Positions 43,644 through 52,822 are shown, counted from the stretch's first letter. The stretch is 59,286 nucleotides of DNA from Flavobacteriales bacterium (GCA_028281825.1 JANQJC010000017.1:1-59286); one strand, 5' to 3'. Program-made: numbers and translations. The notes: generated by a model not told the origin, from the letters alone.

Positions 43644-45002
43644 TTACAGTTTGAAATCCTTTAGGTAGCTTGGCAATTGCTCATTAGCATCAATAGACTC
43701 AAGTGTTTCCCTTTTGCGAATGACATGGGGTTTATTATCCAAGTCAATCAATACGACGGCAGGGCGTAGCGCAATAAATTGCATCCACTGAGTCATGTTG
43801 TAAGCACCAACAGTATGAACAACTACATGGTCACCTTTCTTTAATGGTGGCAAGGTAACGTTTTCACGCACAACATCAATGTTCATGCATAAGGGGCCGT
43901 ACAAAACAGCATCTTCGGTGTATTGACTGAACTCTTGGGCAGGGCTCACCTTGTGGTCATACCAGAACGAGGTGAACATTACATTCACGCCAAAGTCGAG
44001 TATGGTAGCCCTGCGGCCATCGCTAAGCCTTTTGTTGGAGATGACACTACCCAAAAGGTAACCAGCATCATCAATCAAGGCACGGCCAGTCTCCAAAATT
44101 AAGAGGGGAAGTTCGTCTTCTACAAAGCCAGCATTTAATATGGAGGTGGTGATTGCCTCTGCGAATTCATCGAAGGTGGGAGAAGCGTCTACACCTTGCA
44201 GATAAGAGCCCTTCAAGGTATTCTTGGAAGCGAAGCCACCTCCCATATCAATATACTGTATCTTTTTATCGTATTTCTTTTGGATGCCTAATGCTAACTC
44301 AGAGAGCTTGCTCGCAGCTATGCCATAAGCGCTTGGTGCTAGCATAAACGTACCTATGTGGCAATGAAGCCCAACTAAGTCCATCTTATCGGTAAGGATG
44401 ATTTTATTGATAGCATCCCATGCCTGGCCATTCTCATAGTTGAAACCAAACCTATCCCACATAGGGTAAATGCCTGTGTCCATATTCACGCGGATGGCTA
44501 CACGTGGGCGTTTCTTTACTTCATCTACCAATTCAATTATGGTGTAAAGTTCATCCAGATGGTCAATATGGATAAGTGAGTCGTTCTCAATGGCGGATTT
44601 CAACTCATCAATGGTTTTATCAGGTCCATTGAAGATGATTTTATTTCCTGGCACGCCATTTTTTAAAGCTTTCTGGTATTCAAATCCAGATACTACCTCG
44701 CCCCATGAACCCATTTGATGGTACACATTACAAACCGCATTCATGTAATTGGTTTTGTATGACCATGCAAACTGCACCTTCGGGTAACGTGTTTTGAATG
44801 CCCTGTTAGCAGAGGCATAAGTATCACGTATGGTTTTCTCAGAGATAACGAAGAGTGGTGAGCCAAACTCATTGATGAGGTCTTTTACTCCAACATCGTC
44901 TATATGTGTAACTGGTGAGTACTCAGTCTTAGTTCCGAATTTATTCATTAGCCCAGTATTCAGCTTCTGAATTACTGGTCTTTCATATTGTTGCTTTTTC
45001 AT
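43644..45002 (-). CDS. PLP-dependent amino-acid decarboxylase-like enzyme (DapDC/ODC fold)
   Basis: 452 residues, fold-type III decarboxylase. The PLP lysine is K83 in AWSYKTNY; HCHIGT near 214 and GGGFAS near 255 bind the phosphate. The usual substrate-binding EPGR is ETGRAL here, and the usual GPLCE-type C-terminal motif is GPLCMNID near 371: the catalytic Cys stays but the Glu that in LysA-type enzymes contacts the substrate amine is Met. This suggests a substrate other than diaminopimelate. It is paired with an ATP-grasp ligase and PqqD-like protein, as amine-forming steps are in some biosynthetic clusters. Exact reaction unknown. Confidence 0.82.
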   Translation of the reverse strand: MKKQQYERPVIQKLNTGLMNKFGTKTEYSPVTHIDDVGVKDLINEFGSPLFVISEKTIRDTYASANRAFKTRYPKVQFAWSYKTNYMNAVCNVYHQMGSWGEVVSGFEYQKALKNGVPGNKIIFNGPDKTIDELKSAIENDSLIHIDHLDELYTIIELVDEVKKRPRVAIRVNMDTGIYPMWDRFGFNYENGQAWDAINKIILTDKMDLVGLHCHIGTFMLAPSAYGIAASKLSELALGIQKKYDKKIQYIDMGGGFASKNTLKGSYLQGVDASPTFDEFAEAITTSILNAGFVEDELPLLILETGRALIDDAGYLLGSVISNKRLSDGRRATILDFGVNVMFTSFWYDHKVSPAQEFSQYTEDAVLYGPLCMNIDVVRENVTLPPLKKGDHVVVHTVGAYNMTQWMQFIALRPAVVLIDLDNKPHVIRKRETLESIDANEQLPSYLKDFKL

Positions 45003-45092
45003 CCTATTTTAGTATTAAGTATCAGGTATTAAGTACTAAGACTCATTACCTTGTTTGCCCTTACTTTTTATATTTTCAATTCACTTTCAAGT

Positions 45093-45170
45093 GCCCTCCT
45101 CCTAAATCCTTCTCCCTTAGAAGAAGGACTTCTTACCCCTCTTCTTGTGGAGAGGGACAGGGGTGAGGGC
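45093..45170. repeat. imperfect inverted repeat with intergenic-element look
   Basis: The left arm starts GCCCTCCTCCTAAATCCTTC (45093) and the right arm, read on the minus strand from 45170, starts GCCCTCACCCCTGTCCCTC, giving an imperfect palindrome of about 78 bases with an inner AGAAGAAG/CTTCTTCT-type pairing. It begins at the stop codon of the ATP-grasp gene. Upstream bases 45009-45044 hold AAGTATCAGGTATTAAGTACT-type repeats. The style matches short interspersed repeats common between Bacteroidota genes. A role in mRNA 3' ends is inference. Confidence 0.55.
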
Positions 45171-46222
45171 TATAGTTCTCCAAGAGTTGAGATTTTCTCA
45201 AACTCATCCAGGTTTACTATCATATCGTAGGAGTAACGAATGAACATTTTTCCTACTTCATAGTTTTCAAATGGTTCTACCTTCTCGCCTAAGGCGAGTT
45301 TTACCAATGCCTCAGGTTGGTTTTGCCCACAACCTACCGTTAGGTATACCCAAGCCGGGAAGCGTGGATTTATCTCCAGAAGGTAGTATTCATCATCACT
45401 TGTGCGGATATACTCCAATTCTATTCCGCCGCGCCACTTGGTAGCCTTTATCATTTTATTTGCTTCATTCACCAAGTCTTCATCATCCAGTGATACACCA
45501 GCCCATGCTTTACCCTTATCAGTGATGTACTGCTTGCGCATAGGCACGGCACCAATGGTGTTGCCTTTGCCATCACCCAGGGCGCATACATTTACTTCAG
45601 TGCCGTACACAAACTCTTGAATGATAATGGGTAACCCCCATTTAGCACTCAACTTATTGAAATAGGAAAGTGCTTGCTCAGCATTATAAGCCACATAGGC
45701 TTCATAAAACTTTCCCTTTATCATCATAGGGTAGGAGAAGTCCTTTGCCAATGACGATATTTCACCAGCTGAGAATATCATTTTGCTGAATGGCACCTTG
45801 ATACCATGCTGCTCACCAAACTCATAAAGGTTGGCCTTGTGCCTGGCCTCGAATTGGTCAGTAGTGGGTAGAAAGCTTTTTATGCCTAGTTCATCCTCCA
45901 ACCTCCCTTGCAACTTGATGAAGTTAAAAAGCTCAGCATCAAAGTTTGGGAAGATTACATCCAGGTCTTCAACTGAATTGATATATGCTATTCTGTTAAA
46001 AACAGTAGTGGTGCCTGCAGTAGGCAGGGGTATTTGATATGTTTTATCCACAAGGTCGTGCATGTATATACCCGGCTCCATGGTTTCGTAAGACAAGCCT
46101 ATAATGCGTACATCGAAGTCCTTGCTTTCCTTTAGTGACCTAATTACAGGAACACCAGGACCAGGACTGTCGATAGCATTGAGACCTGTTACGGCTATTG
46201 TTAATTTTCTTTTACTGCTCAT
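45170..46222 (-). CDS. ATP-grasp ligase of the PqqD-associated operon
   Basis: 350 residues. An N-terminal pre-ATP-grasp Rossmann-like part (TIAVTGLNAIDSPGPGVPVI) is followed by the ATP-grasp domain, with YPMMIKGKFYEAYVA (phosphate-binding Lys), IIQEFVYGTEVNVCALGDG, WRGGIELEYI and YLLEINPRFPAWVYL (Mg-binding Glu/Asn). Such enzymes join a carboxylate to an amine or thiol through an acyl phosphate. The first codons overlap the PqqD-like gene by 11 bases. The substrate is unknown. The overall form is like carbamoyl-phosphate-synthetase-type ATP-grasp proteins used in peptide or carrier loading. Confidence 0.85.
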   Translation of the reverse strand: MSSKRKLTIAVTGLNAIDSPGPGVPVIRSLKESKDFDVRIIGLSYETMEPGIYMHDLVDKTYQIPLPTAGTTTVFNRIAYINSVEDLDVIFPNFDAELFNFIKLQGRLEDELGIKSFLPTTDQFEARHKANLYEFGEQHGIKVPFSKMIFSAGEISSLAKDFSYPMMIKGKFYEAYVAYNAEQALSYFNKLSAKWGLPIIIQEFVYGTEVNVCALGDGKGNTIGAVPMRKQYITDKGKAWAGVSLDDEDLVNEANKMIKATKWRGGIELEYIRTSDDEYYLLEINPRFPAWVYLTVGCGQNQPEALVKLALGEKVEPFENYEVGKMFIRYSYDMIVNLDEFEKISTLGEL

Positions 46223-46463
46223 CTTTCTGTATCAGTTTATGCTGTTCCAGCATTTTAAGAAAGTCATAGTAGTCCTTCTCCACGGTTGCCTCATCTACAG
46301 CGTAGTTCTCGAGGATATGCTTGCTGATATCCTTATTACTTCTTCCTTCCTTCATCATTTTGATGATTTCAATACCAATAGGATTTACCGAGTATGAGTC
46401 ACCTGATGATGGGTTGAATAGGAAGCCTGAGTCACTTAGGGCTATGTTCTTTTTAAGATTCAT
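46212..46463 (-). CDS. PqqD-family protein (RiPP-recognition-type winged helix)
   Basis: 83 residues. Typical PqqD features: FLFNPSSGDSYSVNPIGIEI, where a beta strand leads into a helix, then MMKEGRSNKDISKHILENYA and VEKDYYDFLKMLEQHKLI. Free-standing PqqD/RRE proteins bind leader peptides or guide ligases. It is the first gene of a six-gene minus-strand set and overlaps the ATP-grasp gene, so a recognition role for that enzyme is likely. No precursor peptide is obvious nearby. Confidence 0.85.
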   Translation of the reverse strand: MNLKKNIALSDSGFLFNPSSGDSYSVNPIGIEIIKMMKEGRSNKDISKHILENYAVDEATVEKDYYDFLKMLEQHKLIQKDEQ

Positions 46464-46570
46464 GTTTATAGGCGTTTTGGTTATCTATAAAACTTGCTGG
46501 ATACAAATATGGCTAAGCCTAACTAAAGGTGTGTTATAGAATTTTTGTGATAATGTGTAAAATTATTCTC

Positions 46571-47977
46571 TTACTGGTGTTTACCCAGTATTGTTTCAAT
46601 TTCTATGGTTTGATAATTGCCGTTATTTAATTTGAAGTACTTGTTGTTAAGTGTATTATCCTCATACATTTCCCAGCGGCGGAAAAGGTATTGGTTTTTG
46701 GTAGGGTTGCGACCTTCTTGTAATGAACCTTCATAGTCAGCGTCTGTACAAATGGTAATGGTTCGCATTTCAGGCTTAGAAGCTGAATATATTAAGCTCT
46801 CCAAAGTGAGTGACCAATTGATAGTTGTAGTATGCAACGAATCAAATTTAGCTTCAGATATTATGAACTTACTGCCATCAAGGCTTTGCACTCCTTCACA
46901 TAATTCGTGGATGGTTTGTATCCTCATGGTGAACTGACGACCTTTGTGTACAATTAGGCTGATACGATAAGCAAACACCAGCAGGAAGGCTATTAAGATA
47001 ACATTCCTATGTGTTTTACTAAGTGTGTTGAAAGGTAGAAAGGGTATAAATAGAATGAGCAAAGCTACAATTGGATAATACACCTGCTCTGTATATCTTC
47101 CAGGATTAAAGTCACGGGCTAGAACGTTGCAGAAAACGGCAAGTATAAGAAAGGAGACAAGGTAGGCAAGTGACACCAGTTTTTTACGTGAAAGAATAAG
47201 GGTGACAATGAAAAGTAAGCTGATGGCCAGTACATCGGCATAATTAGTTAGCATAAACTCGGCGGCTGTATTCAAATAGTCTAAGGGATAGCTTAAGCTT
47301 TTGAGCCCTTTAATAAAGCCTTCAGCTTTGTACTTTTCATAAATGGATTGTGTCAGTTTTTTGGTGATGAGTACTGACATAGCTACAAGCAGCATCCAAA
47401 GGTGGTATTTGCTGAGTTTTTTTTCATCAATCACTTTTATACCGATGATAGCAGCCAGTATAAACAGCATAAAAGGATGGCTTAGTAGTGTAAACGCAAA
47501 GAGAAGTAAAGAGATAATAGTGAATTTCAACCCTTGTTGGTTGGATTGCAACATAGAAAGGTAAATGACTGCAAGTCCACAACCATAATAAAGTTCAAAT
47601 ACAGGAACAAAAAAGCCTTCAATCAGGCCAAGGACTTGTACCAAGGCGAGTTGGTATCCCGCCCATTGGTTGCCAAAGGTGTATCGTGAAATGAGGTAGG
47701 CTGCATAAAAGAAAAGCACATGCCCAATGGAGTACAATGCTACCAACCATTTTATAGGTAGGCTTAGGTATACCCCTAGCAATGGCAGCCATTCTGGGAA
47801 GATGAGTATCAGGCGTTGGTGTTCAATCCAAAAGCTTTCCTGATTGATTACCCGCATGAGATAATAGCCTGCATCTACGTATAAACGCTCCCAAGAAAAC
47901 AGGAGTGCCAATAGGGCAAGTACTGCAAACAGCACATGGCCTATGATATCATGAAACTTATCCGTTTTGGTTTGCAA
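46571..47977 (-). CDS. integral membrane protein of unknown function
   Basis: 468 residues if translation begins at the TTG at 47977. The frame stays open to 48124, but that overlaps the divergent TPR gene start, so the longer form is unlikely. Ten or more hydrophobic segments are visible (for example VLFAVLALLALLFSW, LIILSLLLFAFTLLSHPFML-like stretches, FLVFAYRISLIVHK), then a soluble C-terminal 130 residues. The overall look is of a glycosyltransferase- or polymer-handling membrane protein (GT-C-like), but no motif proves it. It is on the same strand as, and 107 bases ahead of, the pqqD-like gene. Confidence 0.6.
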   Translation of the reverse strand: MQTKTDKFHDIIGHVLFAVLALLALLFSWERLYVDAGYYLMRVINQESFWIEHQRLILIFPEWLPLLGVYLSLPIKWLVALYSIGHVLFFYAAYLISRYTFGNQWAGYQLALVQVLGLIEGFFVPVFELYYGCGLAVIYLSMLQSNQQGLKFTIISLLLFAFTLLSHPFMLFILAAIIGIKVIDEKKLSKYHLWMLLVAMSVLITKKLTQSIYEKYKAEGFIKGLKSLSYPLDYLNTAAEFMLTNYADVLAISLLFIVTLILSRKKLVSLAYLVSFLILAVFCNVLARDFNPGRYTEQVYYPIVALLILFIPFLPFNTLSKTHRNVILIAFLLVFAYRISLIVHKGRQFTMRIQTIHELCEGVQSLDGSKFIISEAKFDSLHTTTINWSLTLESLIYSASKPEMRTITICTDADYEGSLQEGRNPTKNQYLFRRWEMYEDNTLNNKYFKLNNGNYQTIEIETILGKHQ

Positions 47978-48078
47978 GGCGGTTGAATTGTGAAAAATCA
48001 AAGAAACAAATAATTGTAACAGCTTACACGTTAATGCATTAATACAATTGGGTAACTTAGCCTTAATCAAATTAGCTA

Positions 48079-49821
48079 ATGAGAGTTTTTTACGTTTCAA
48101 CTCTGTTCTTCTTCCTATCAACACTGGCTGTGTATTGCCAACCTACCCCTCGTGGTGGAGGTGGACTAGCAATAAATGGTATTTACAACAGTAGTTTAGA
48201 CAGTATTATATACACAGATTCATTAGAAGTAAGAAGCTTTATCCTTAGAGACGGAAAAGTATACCGCGAGACCTTTTACTATCAGGAACGCTCCCCTAGG
48301 AGCAACGTCTTCTACCTAGAACCTACCAATGCTTATGATTGGAAGTTAGGAAGATATGAAAACGAAGAAGACCGATATCAAGACTCACAGCAGTGCCTGT
48401 TTATCACATACAGAAAGGATACTATGCTAATTGATTTCATCGGTATTCTTCCTGAGAGTGACTATCCAGATATGACAGTAGGATATATGGACTCCATTGT
48501 TGTTCAACCTGGGTACTTCAAGTTTTATGAGAATAAGTTTATTGATGCATTATGGAATTTAAATCAGGCAACATATCAGCTAGAATTGAATGAAGAAGTT
48601 AATACTGAGTGGAATAAAATAGGTATTACACCAAGTTCAATTGAGAAATTGAAAGAGCAAGGCTATTTAGAGTATGAAAGCACTATAAATACTGATTTTC
48701 TCAATGAAGAGAATTACGATATAATGCATTTTTTTAAAAAAGGAGACTATTACCTGAGTGTTGGTGAATACCAGAAAGCAATAGATTGTTTGACGAAAGT
48801 GGATGGAAAGATGGAAGATGAAGAAATGAATTGTTGGGTAACCATTAAGTTATGCGAGGCTTATGGCAATAGTGGTATGTTTGAAATGGCGATAGAAACC
48901 ATAACTAAAAATATCAATTGCCAAAATAACATGTACCACCAGCCGCATGAAAATTACTTATTGAGAGCGAAGTGGAATAAGGCTGCGGGTGATTATAAAA
49001 GTGCAATTGCGGATTACGATTCGGCTTTGGTAAAGAAAAATTACAATGACTATACTGGGAGTGTAACCAGTGCTAAAGCCAGGGCAATGATTGTGTTGGG
49101 GGATTATGAAGGAGCATTTGGGATTTTAGAAGAACTTGTAGAAAACGATTTGGAAAGGATTAAAGAACATAATGCAACAAGTAAATTTAAAAGCAAATAT
49201 GACTCCAGTATTTCCGATGAGCTAATGAGGAAAAAACCATTTTGTCATTTTTTAATGGGTTGGGCAAAGTATCATCTTGGGGATACCTTATCTGCTTACC
49301 AGTTCTTTTTTTGGGGACTTGAGGGGCAGATGGAGCCAAGCGCCTATTTTAACAAAGATGAGCATTTGGCTTATCTAAATTGGCAATATGAGACTTTTGA
49401 TTCATTAGCAAAAGTACAACCAACGAGAAGTGAATGGTATTTATTAAAGGCTCTGGTGATTATGTGCTTAGAAAACAGAGGTTATATTGGTATATGGACT
49501 GATTCAATGGAGTTATACCTAGAGCAATCACTAAAGGATATTGATAGGGCTGAAGCACTAGGTGCGAATAATTATAGATTGAATTATTATCGAAGTTTTT
49601 TATTGACAGAGCTAGGAAGACATAAAGAGGCGTTGGAGAAAATTGATGCTGCAATTAAGCAGGAAAAAAAGGACCCTAGGTTATATTACCATCGTTTTCA
49701 TTTAGTAGGTAATGTTATGAGGATGAGTTGGTATTATAAGGAACCTTATGAGGATGACCTTGATGAGTGGATTAGACTGAGCCATAAGTGGGATTATATT
49801 TATTACAAACCTTCCAGATAA
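48079..49821 (+). CDS. large secreted TPR protein
   Basis: 580 residues. Signal peptide (STLFFFLSTLAVYC) followed by a Gly-rich stretch, a roughly 150-residue beta-rich N-terminal part, then TPR-type helical repeats from about 215 to the end (YQKAIDCLTKVDGKM, YKSAIADYDSALV, LKDIDRAEALGANNYRLNYY). It may be a lipoprotein, since the signal ends in a Cys (CQPTP). Function unknown. It is divergent from the integral membrane protein gene. The 223-base gap after it (49822-50044) holds only an unconvincing 16-codon frame. Confidence 0.72.
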   Translation: MRVFYVSTLFFFLSTLAVYCQPTPRGGGGLAINGIYNSSLDSIIYTDSLEVRSFILRDGKVYRETFYYQERSPRSNVFYLEPTNAYDWKLGRYENEEDRYQDSQQCLFITYRKDTMLIDFIGILPESDYPDMTVGYMDSIVVQPGYFKFYENKFIDALWNLNQATYQLELNEEVNTEWNKIGITPSSIEKLKEQGYLEYESTINTDFLNEENYDIMHFFKKGDYYLSVGEYQKAIDCLTKVDGKMEDEEMNCWVTIKLCEAYGNSGMFEMAIETITKNINCQNNMYHQPHENYLLRAKWNKAAGDYKSAIADYDSALVKKNYNDYTGSVTSAKARAMIVLGDYEGAFGILEELVENDLERIKEHNATSKFKSKYDSSISDELMRKKPFCHFLMGWAKYHLGDTLSAYQFFFWGLEGQMEPSAYFNKDEHLAYLNWQYETFDSLAKVQPTRSEWYLLKALVIMCLENRGYIGIWTDSMELYLEQSLKDIDRAEALGANNYRLNYYRSFLLTELGRHKEALEKIDAAIKQEKKDPRLYYHRFHLVGNVMRMSWYYKEPYEDDLDEWIRLSHKWDYIYYKPSR

Positions 49822-50044
49822 GCCCCATTTTCAAATAATCACCAGTTTACCCCGAAAAATAAACAGGCTGCACCGCTTATTCAATGTGGTGAGTAAGTGT
49901 GGAATTATAAGTTGAAATTCACACTAAACTTAAAAACAGCAGCCATGAAACGAGCACAAATTTTAGAATGCGAAGAATGTTTCAAACATGCATGAATAAA
50001 ATTTTGGGAGTTCCATGTGACCATTGAAACTAAATTTTGAACAC

Positions 50045-50755
50045 ATGAAAAGATTAAAATTAACAGGGGTAATGGTGTTGCTAGTGCTCGCCGCCCCAAT
50101 TGCTTCGGCACAGAAAATGATTGTAGATGACTCCTTCAAGGATGATAGCTTCATGAGATTTAAGTTAAAGCTTACTGAGGCCATCCTGGATAGGGACACC
50201 ACCAAACTGTTTGCATTGGTAGACGATGAAGTAAAAGTGACGGCAGAGATGCAAACGTCTAATCAGGGATTCAAAGAGGTGTTTAGGGATGAATTGTATA
50301 ACTATGACGGAGAGCATGACCCCTGGGCGGAACTAAAGGAAATGACTTCATTTGGTTTTCGAAGGAATGTAGTGAACAACAGCATCAACTTTTGGAATGC
50401 TGAGAAAGGGGAGACGGTATTTCAGGCACCTTCTTATCAGCCTTTTATTGCAGGTAACCAGGATATTTACCTGTTTGTGTTGACGGATAATGTGAACGTG
50501 AGGGAGAAGCCGACCATTTATAGCAAAGTAGTGGGCCATGCCTCTAATGAGCGCTTGAAATATACTTACCCTAATAAAGGGGTGAGTGCAATATTTAACG
50601 ATGGGTATAACTGGTTAGAAGTGACATTGAGTAATGGGACAACTGGTTATATTGCAGAGAAGTTTACTTCAGTTAGAATGAATAAAGAACTTTCAGTCAA
50701 GAAGGTCAATGGTGAGTGGAAAATCATTAGCTATTATACCCCTTTGGGTTGCTGA
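50045..50755 (+). CDS. secreted SH3-domain protein
   Basis: 236 residues from the ATG at 50045, which gives a signal peptide (LTGVMVLLVLAAPIASAQ). The C-terminal part (about 145-220) is a bacterial SH3: VLTDNVNVREKPTIYSKVVG and TGYIAEKFTSVR. The middle has an N-terminal DUF4440-like region with YDGEHDPWAELKEM. SH3 modules of this kind often bind peptidoglycan. Single gene, with a terminator immediately after. Confidence 0.8.
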   Translation: MKRLKLTGVMVLLVLAAPIASAQKMIVDDSFKDDSFMRFKLKLTEAILDRDTTKLFALVDDEVKVTAEMQTSNQGFKEVFRDELYNYDGEHDPWAELKEMTSFGFRRNVVNNSINFWNAEKGETVFQAPSYQPFIAGNQDIYLFVLTDNVNVREKPTIYSKVVGHASNERLKYTYPNKGVSAIFNDGYNWLEVTLSNGTTGYIAEKFTSVRMNKELSVKKVNGEWKIISYYTPLGC

Positions 50756-50774
50756 TGATAGTTTTGGTGAAAGC

Positions 50775-50807
50775 AAAGCCCCGACACGTCTCCGTGTTCG
50801 GGGCTTT
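50775..50807. terminator. bidirectional terminator between SH3 gene and hom
   Basis: AAAGCCCCGACACG / TCTC / CGTG-TTCGGGGCTTT forms a strong hairpin. It lies between two convergent genes and can serve both. Confidence 0.85.
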
Positions 50808-50831
50808 ATGCTCAACCCATGAAAAAAGTCT

Positions 50832-52049
50832 TTATTCCTCAGGAACTACACACACGAATAAGTCTTTTTCGCGCTTATTGTAAAGGTTGAAAAGTGAATT
50901 GAACTTCACATTAGCAACGATGTAGTTACTGTGAGGTGATTTGTATTCTTCTTCAATAGAAACTATCTCCAGGTCATCCAGGCTCGACCTGTCATTATAG
51001 CGGACATAAACCTTTAGTTCGAAGTTGGTATCCAGCATTGAGCTTGGGTCATAGTGTCCATTACCATTGCCGTTTCGTATCATTTTCTCCAACTTCTTAT
51101 AGCCATACTTGTAGCCATAGGTTAAAGCTGAAACATCTGATAATACAGCACTGCCAGTAGGGTAGGAGCCTGCACCTTTTCCTGCAAGCGTTTGTCTATC
51201 GCTGTATGCACCTTCTACTTCCACAGCGTTGTATTCATACATGATATTGTACAATGGTTTGCCGCGTTTCACGAATTGAGGCAATACATATACCCTGATT
51301 TTATCTCCGCTCTTATAGCCCTTAGCTACTAACTTGATGCGTGCATCTTTTTGCTTAGCATATAGTATATCGTCAAAGCTGATGTTTTGAATACCCAGAT
51401 TTAAGATTTGGTCTGGTTTAAGGATAATACCAAAGGCGTGGATAGTCAATAGACATAGCTTGTACTTACTGTCAAAGCCTGCAACATCGAGCCATGGGTC
51501 AGACTCAGCGAAGCCATTCTCTTGTGCAAGTCCTAATGCTTCTTCATAGCTTAGGTTATCTACTTCCATCTTGGTGGTGATGTAGTTGGATGAACCATTC
51601 AATATGCCCTCAATATGGTCTAGTAGCTCATTGTCGTAATACTCTTCAAGATTGCGGATGATAGGAATACTGCCACCAGCGGAGCCTTCATAGAGTAGGG
51701 CTACTTTATTCTTCTTTTGAAGTTCGTAGAGTTGTTCGAAGTTTTCAGCCAACATTTTCTTGTTAGCACTCACCACATTAACTCCATTATTCATGGCACG
51801 GCTTACAATTTTGAAGCCCTCATTGGCATCATCTATTAATTCAACAACTACATTTAAGTCTTTCCTGCTTAGGATATCCTCATGGTTGAAGGTGAAGTTG
51901 GACATATCTATCTTGCGCTCCTTATTCTGATCTTTCACGCAAATCTTCTCAATGCTGGCTTCCAACACCTGGCTATGATTTAATACATCATACAAGCCTT
52001 GCCCCACGCAGCCAAATCCAAATAATCCTACTGAAATCTTGTCACTCAT
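50832..52049 (-). CDS. hom: homoserine dehydrogenase
   Basis: 405 residues. NAD(P)-binding VGLFGFGCVGQGLYDVL at the N-terminus; NVVSANKKML, YEGSAGGSIPIIRNLEEYY and GILNGSSNYITTKM; EALGLAQENGFAESDPWLDV and the closing AGKGAGSYPTGSAVLSD. It reduces aspartate semialdehyde to homoserine for methionine and threonine. A C-terminal 70-residue part may be a divergent ACT-like regulatory domain. Being after cysH on the same strand, it links the sulfide made by this operon to its carbon acceptor path. The gap to cysH carries a simple repeat, so it may have a separate transcript. Confidence 0.93.
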   Translation of the reverse strand: MSDKISVGLFGFGCVGQGLYDVLNHSQVLEASIEKICVKDQNKERKIDMSNFTFNHEDILSRKDLNVVVELIDDANEGFKIVSRAMNNGVNVVSANKKMLAENFEQLYELQKKNKVALLYEGSAGGSIPIIRNLEEYYDNELLDHIEGILNGSSNYITTKMEVDNLSYEEALGLAQENGFAESDPWLDVAGFDSKYKLCLLTIHAFGIILKPDQILNLGIQNISFDDILYAKQKDARIKLVAKGYKSGDKIRVYVLPQFVKRGKPLYNIMYEYNAVEVEGAYSDRQTLAGKGAGSYPTGSAVLSDVSALTYGYKYGYKKLEKMIRNGNGNGHYDPSSMLDTNFELKVYVRYNDRSSLDDLEIVSIEEEYKSPHSNYIVANVKFNSLFNLYNKREKDLFVCVVPEE

Positions 52050-52142
52050 TTCTTAAGCATTTAGCTATTAGCTTTTAGCCTTTAGCTGATTATTTTTATA
52101 TTACTTATGTTTTGCTTATAGCTAAAAGCTGACCGCTAATGG
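52050..52142. repeat. AT-rich repeat between cysH and hom
   Basis: The 93-base gap is made of variants of TTAGC and AGCTAAA words on both strands (for example TTTAGCTATTAGCTTTTAGC and CTTATAGCTAAAAGCTGACC). The two halves are inverted relative to each other, so they could fold on themselves. Such simple inverted repeats are widespread between Bacteroidota genes. No function is assigned. Confidence 0.5.
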
Positions 52143-52790
52143 CTATAAGTGTAAACCACATTCACTTTTTCCTGTACCCTTCCAACGCCCTTCACGGCCT
52201 TTGCCTTTAAAGGTGCATTGTGCACAACCTATAGAGCTGTAACCCATCTTTTGCAAAGGGTGTTCTGGCAATTGGTTGGTTTTGAAATAATCTAGTTTTT
52301 GTTGCTCTGTAAAGTCTATAATTGGATGAAACTTGAGTAAGTCACCACTTTTCTCAAATATCTTTCTTGCCTTCCGCTCTTTGTTTTGATAGGCCATCAA
52401 GCCTGAAACCCATACCTCATAACCGGGTTTTAACTCATCCAAGGGTTCTACCTTATTAATGGAGCAGCACAGGTCAGGGTCCTTAGTCCAGGTTTTGTCT
52501 TTTTTGGTGAACTCATTTTTCCATTGGGCAGGTAGAATGTCTTCTACTTTAATATTGAGAACTTCTTTTAGCCTGTCTCTATATTCTAATGTTTCCTGAA
52601 AATGATAGGTAGTATCAATAAAGTGCACCGTTTGCTCAGGGTTTATTTTGGAGAACATGTGCAAAAGGATAGCGGCAGAAGTACCAAATGAAGAAGTGAA
52701 CAGGACTTTATCAAAATCATTGTAAAGCTCTGCAACCCTTTCCTCTGGCTTCATATCGGTATATTTTGCATTGAGCTTCTCCAAATTCAT
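52143..52790 (-). CDS. cysH: assimilatory adenylyl-sulfate (APS) reductase
   Basis: 215 residues. Sulfate-activation family with the nucleotide loop SSFGTSAA. The Cys pattern is diagnostic: a CC pair near 107 (DLCCSINKVEPL) and CAQC near 190 bind a 4Fe-4S cluster, and the active-site Cys is in the ECGLHL tail near 212. This arrangement marks an APS-type enzyme rather than a cluster-free PAPS enzyme. It reduces APS to sulfite with thioredoxin, feeding the sulfite reductase of the same operon. cysD/cysN, which make APS, are not in the window. Confidence 0.93.
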   Translation of the reverse strand: MNLEKLNAKYTDMKPEERVAELYNDFDKVLFTSSFGTSAAILLHMFSKINPEQTVHFIDTTYHFQETLEYRDRLKEVLNIKVEDILPAQWKNEFTKKDKTWTKDPDLCCSINKVEPLDELKPGYEVWVSGLMAYQNKERKARKIFEKSGDLLKFHPIIDFTEQQKLDYFKTNQLPEHPLQKMGYSSIGCAQCTFKGKGREGRWKGTGKSECGLHL

Positions 52791-52822
52791 CCGGGCAAAA
52801 GTAACATTTGACTTTTATTGAA

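Noticed and set aside
47978-48124. N-terminal extension of the membrane protein gene
   Set aside because: Crosses the divergent TPR gene start and lacks a membrane-protein N-terminus; TTG at 47977 preferred.
49945-49995. 16-codon frame MKRAQILECEECFKHA
   Set aside because: Has a CEEC pair but no promoter, terminator or alternative stem near it; probably chance.
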